A stretch of DNA of 64,000 bases. It comes from Yoonia maritima (GTDB taxonomy: Bacteria > Pseudomonadota > Alphaproteobacteria > Rhodobacterales > Rhodobacteraceae). The DNA lies in the NCBI RefSeq assembly GCF_003003285.1, contig NZ_PVTP01000006.1, positions 124,001 to 188,000 of the forward strand. The letters are read 5' to 3'. This document shows positions 62,529 through 64,000 of the stretch, one piece after another; position 1 is the first letter of the stretch, and every line of letters starts with the position of its first letter. The translations under genes were made by a program, and so were the position numbers. The notes beneath the pieces are model-generated. The model was not told where the DNA came from and made no database searches. It was given only the letters and a program-made list of their open reading frames with translations.

Positions 62529-62588
62529 TTTCGCATCCTTCGGTGTCATGCACATGTCATGCAAGAATACCGAAAGATGCAAGCAAGA

Positions 62589-63464
62589 TCAGGTCACAAA
62601 CTGATCCCGCGCATAACCCTGAATGAAAAGTAGCGCCGTCAGGTCGCCGTGGTTCACCCGTACGCTGCATTCTTTTTGCACGCTGGGTTTAGCGTGAAGC
62701 GCAACGCCCGTGCCTGCACGGTTAAGCATCCCAAGATCGTTGGCCCCGTCACCAACGGCCAGCACGTCGGCCTCTGAGATATTCAGTTTTGCGGTGATTT
62801 CTTCCAGCGCCGTGACTTTGGCGGCTTTGCCTAAAATTGGCAGGCCCGGTGCGCCAGTCAGTTTACCGTCTTCGACAAGCAGGGTGTTGGCCCGGTTTTC
62901 GTCAAATCCCAATGTGTCGGCGATTCGCGTTGTGAAGGCGGTGAACCCACCAGAAACCAGCGCAGCGTAACCGCCATTTGCTTTCATCGTACTGACCAGC
63001 TCATAACCGCCGGGCATCAGCGTAATCCGCTCATCCAGCACCTTTTCGATCACAGACTCAGGTAGGCCTTTGAGCAGACCAACACGTTCGGTCAGGGCCT
63101 CGTTAAAGTCCAGTTCACCGTTCATCGCACGCGCCGTGATGTCAGCAACGCGCGGACCAACGCCCGCTTCGGCGGCAAGCTCATCAATGCATTCTTGGCG
63201 GATCATTGTGCTGTCCATATCGGCCAGCAACATCTTTTTCTGACGATTTTCAGTAGGTTGTACAATTAGATCGACGCCATTCTTTTGCAAATCCGCCCAC
63301 ACATCCCAGCGGTTATCGGGCATCTGTGGCATAGCAAATTCTGCAGCCTCGTCGATGGCCAACCAGATTGCATCGCCTCCACCCCAAGCATTACGCAGGC
63401 TATCGACCAGCGCCAAATCAAGAGTACGTTCTGTTGGGTTCGTCAAAAGAGTGACCGTGAACAT
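62589..63464 (-). CDS. serB: Phosphoserine phosphatase
   Basis: A 291-residue HAD phosphatase, last step of serine synthesis. An N-terminal ACT-like region is followed by DMDSTMIRQECIDELA (motif I, nucleophile Asp), VSGGFTAFT (motif II) and GDGANDLGMLNRAG (motif IV). The frame is open upstream to 63794, but the ATG at 63464 (MFTVTLLTN) has AGGAAATCT in front and gives the family's usual N terminus. Divergent from serC, and 60 bases from the metabolic PLP enzyme downstream. Confidence 0.94.
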   Translation of the reverse strand: MFTVTLLTNPTERTLDLALVDSLRNAWGGGDAIWLAIDEAAEFAMPQMPDNRWDVWADLQKNGVDLIVQPTENRQKKMLLADMDSTMIRQECIDELAAEAGVGPRVADITARAMNGELDFNEALTERVGLLKGLPESVIEKVLDERITLMPGGYELVSTMKANGGYAALVSGGFTAFTTRIADTLGFDENRANTLLVEDGKLTGAPGLPILGKAAKVTALEEITAKLNISEADVLAVGDGANDLGMLNRAGTGVALHAKPSVQKECSVRVNHGDLTALLFIQGYARDQFVT

Positions 63465-63539
63465 AGATTTCCTATCCGCGTCAAAGGGTGTCGCAAAAAG
63501 CGGCTTAAGCGGCGGTCTAGCGTCATTTTGTCCATTGTG

Positions 63540-63618
63540 AAAGAGCCGGACACGCTCTATGTCCGGCGGTGGGACACCCTTCCCCAACGAAGGGCATATA
63601 TCTGAGAGGGTACCAGCA
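63540..63618 (+). promoter_or_regulatory. Probable serC leader RNA element
   Basis: Two hairpins precede the serC ATG: CCGGACA/TGTCCGG (63546-63552 with 63560-63566) and CCCTTC/GAAGGG (63577-63582 with 63589-63594), and GAGAGGG of the ribosome-binding site follows. A serC leader motif of alphaproteobacteria is a known RNA family (serC, described by Corbino and co-workers); this matches its position and general form. Exact agreement was not checked. Confidence 0.5.
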
Positions 63619-64000
63619 ATGGTCATGACCAAACCGGCAACGCGGCCGGGTAATCCGCGTTTTTCTTCTGGCCCATGTGCCAAACCCCCCGTCTGGAATC
63701 TAGAAGCACTACGTGATGCGCCATTGGGCCGTTCACACCGTGCATCCGTCGGCAAAGCCAAGCTTGCCGAAGCCATCGACCTGACCCGCGACATTCTTGG
63801 TATCCCAGCCGATTACCGCATTGGCATCGTGCCTGCGTCGGACACTGGTGCCTTTGAGATGGCGATGTGGTCACTGCTAGGCGAACGCCCTGCGGAAATG
63901 GTTGCTTGGGAATCATTCGGCGCAGGCTGGGTCACTGACGTGGTCAAACAACTGAAAATCGAAGCCACAGTTCACACCGCCGAATACGGCGAGATCGTCG
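63619..64000 (+). CDS. serC: Phosphoserine aminotransferase, N-terminal part (cut by window end)
   Basis: The first 127 codons of SerC, the second step of serine synthesis (also used for pyridoxine). The N terminus [29 protein letters not shown] and the stretch [39 protein letters not shown] are hallmarks of the alphaproteobacterial SerC subfamily. ATG 63619 follows AGAGGG; a second ATG lies two codons on. The reading frame stays open to the window edge, so the PLP Lys is not visible here. Divergent from serB, which carries out the next reaction. Confidence 0.9.
   Translation, partial: MVMTKPATRPGNPRFSSGPCAKPPVWNLEALRDAPLGRSHRASVGKAKLAEAIDLTRDILGIPADYRIGIVPASDTGAFEMAMWSLLGERPAEMVAWESFGAGWVTDVVKQLKIEATVHTAEYGEIV

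Noticed and set aside
63465..63794. N-terminal extension of serB by 110 codons
   Set aside because: It would run over the serC leader and the serC start; the ATG at 63464 has a ribosome-binding site and the correct family N terminus.
1..64000. tRNA, rRNA, tmRNA, CRISPR arrays, insertion sequences, prophage and toxin-antitoxin genes
   Set aside because: Looked for on both strands by characteristic sequence and protein motifs; none could be supported.

Overview
The window reads as ordinary chromosome from an alphaproteobacterium of the family Rhodobacteraceae (Roseobacter group; a Loktanella, Yoonia or Octadecabacter-like organism is my guess). Reasons: an aerobic-type cobalamin pathway with CobN, CobO and BluB; the rsfS-rlmH-gpmI-envC-ctpA gene order; a betaine/dimethylglycine catabolic cluster; a C-terminally GcvT-fused FAD oxidoreductase; and a leader RNA of alphaproteobacterial type in front of serC. 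Genes are dense, many overlap by 1-4 bases, and starts include TTG and GTG. I see no rRNA or tRNA gene, insertion sequence, phage gene, CRISPR array or plasmid function.

Layout. 0.1-2.1 kb: glucosyl/mannosyl-3-phosphoglycerate synthase and phosphatase (compatible solute). 2.3-3.6 kb: glutathionyl-hydroquinone reductase and a degenerate receiver protein. 3.8-6.0 kb: first cobalamin block (DUF1636, cobC, cbiB). 6.1-9.4 kb: small membrane protein, DedA protein, lytic transglycosylase, membrane dipeptidase. 9.5-12.9 kb: smc. 13.15-22.4 kb: second cobalamin block, opened by a B12 riboswitch (cbiM, cobW, cobN, cobO, YrbL-like protein, two Lin0512 proteins, bluB) with a previously uncalled 51-residue gene inside. 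22.4-30.3 kb: membrane protein, gamma-glutamyltransferase-like enzyme, methionine-R-sulfoxide reductase, then a one-carbon cluster (XRE-cupin regulator, homocysteine methyltransferase, dimethylglycine dehydrogenase-like enzyme) and an aminotransferase. 30.4-35.4 kb: ctpA, envC, gpmI, rlmH, rsfS. 35.8-37.8 kb: two tandem secreted PilJ-domain proteins. 37.8-43.7 kb: sulfotransferase-like protein, xthA, delta-class carbonic anhydrase, asparaginase, IalB-like protein, rlmN. 43.7-53.9 kb: a LacI-controlled ABC importer and beta-mannosidase operon with gluconokinase nearby. 53.9-59.1 kb: LOG protein, dapD, two small genes, a glutamate-receptor-like channel protein, TerB-like protein, ribA. 59.2-61.3 kb: OmpR-type regulator, a candidate anti-Shine-Dalgarno small RNA, an OmpA-family protein. 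61.4-64.0 kb: Cys/Met PLP enzyme, serB and the start of serC.

How the genes work together. The cobalamin genes cover cobalt import (CbiM, probably CobW), cobalt insertion (CobN), adenosylation (CobO), the aminopropanol arm (CobC, CbiB) and the lower ligand (BluB); the unknown DUF1636, Lin0512 pair and 51-residue protein sit among them. Methionine and one-carbon metabolism, a B12 user, lies next door. serB and serC are divergent and complete serine synthesis.

The most interesting unexplained signal is at 59951-60077: two stem-loops that display CCTCC-type anti-Shine-Dalgarno loops (the first contains CTCCTCCC exactly) followed by a rho-independent terminator. This is the architecture of the alphaproteobacterial cuckoo/CcsR small RNAs, here directly behind a response-regulator gene. 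No wholly new multi-gene system is evident. All family assignments are from reading the sequence; no database search was run.
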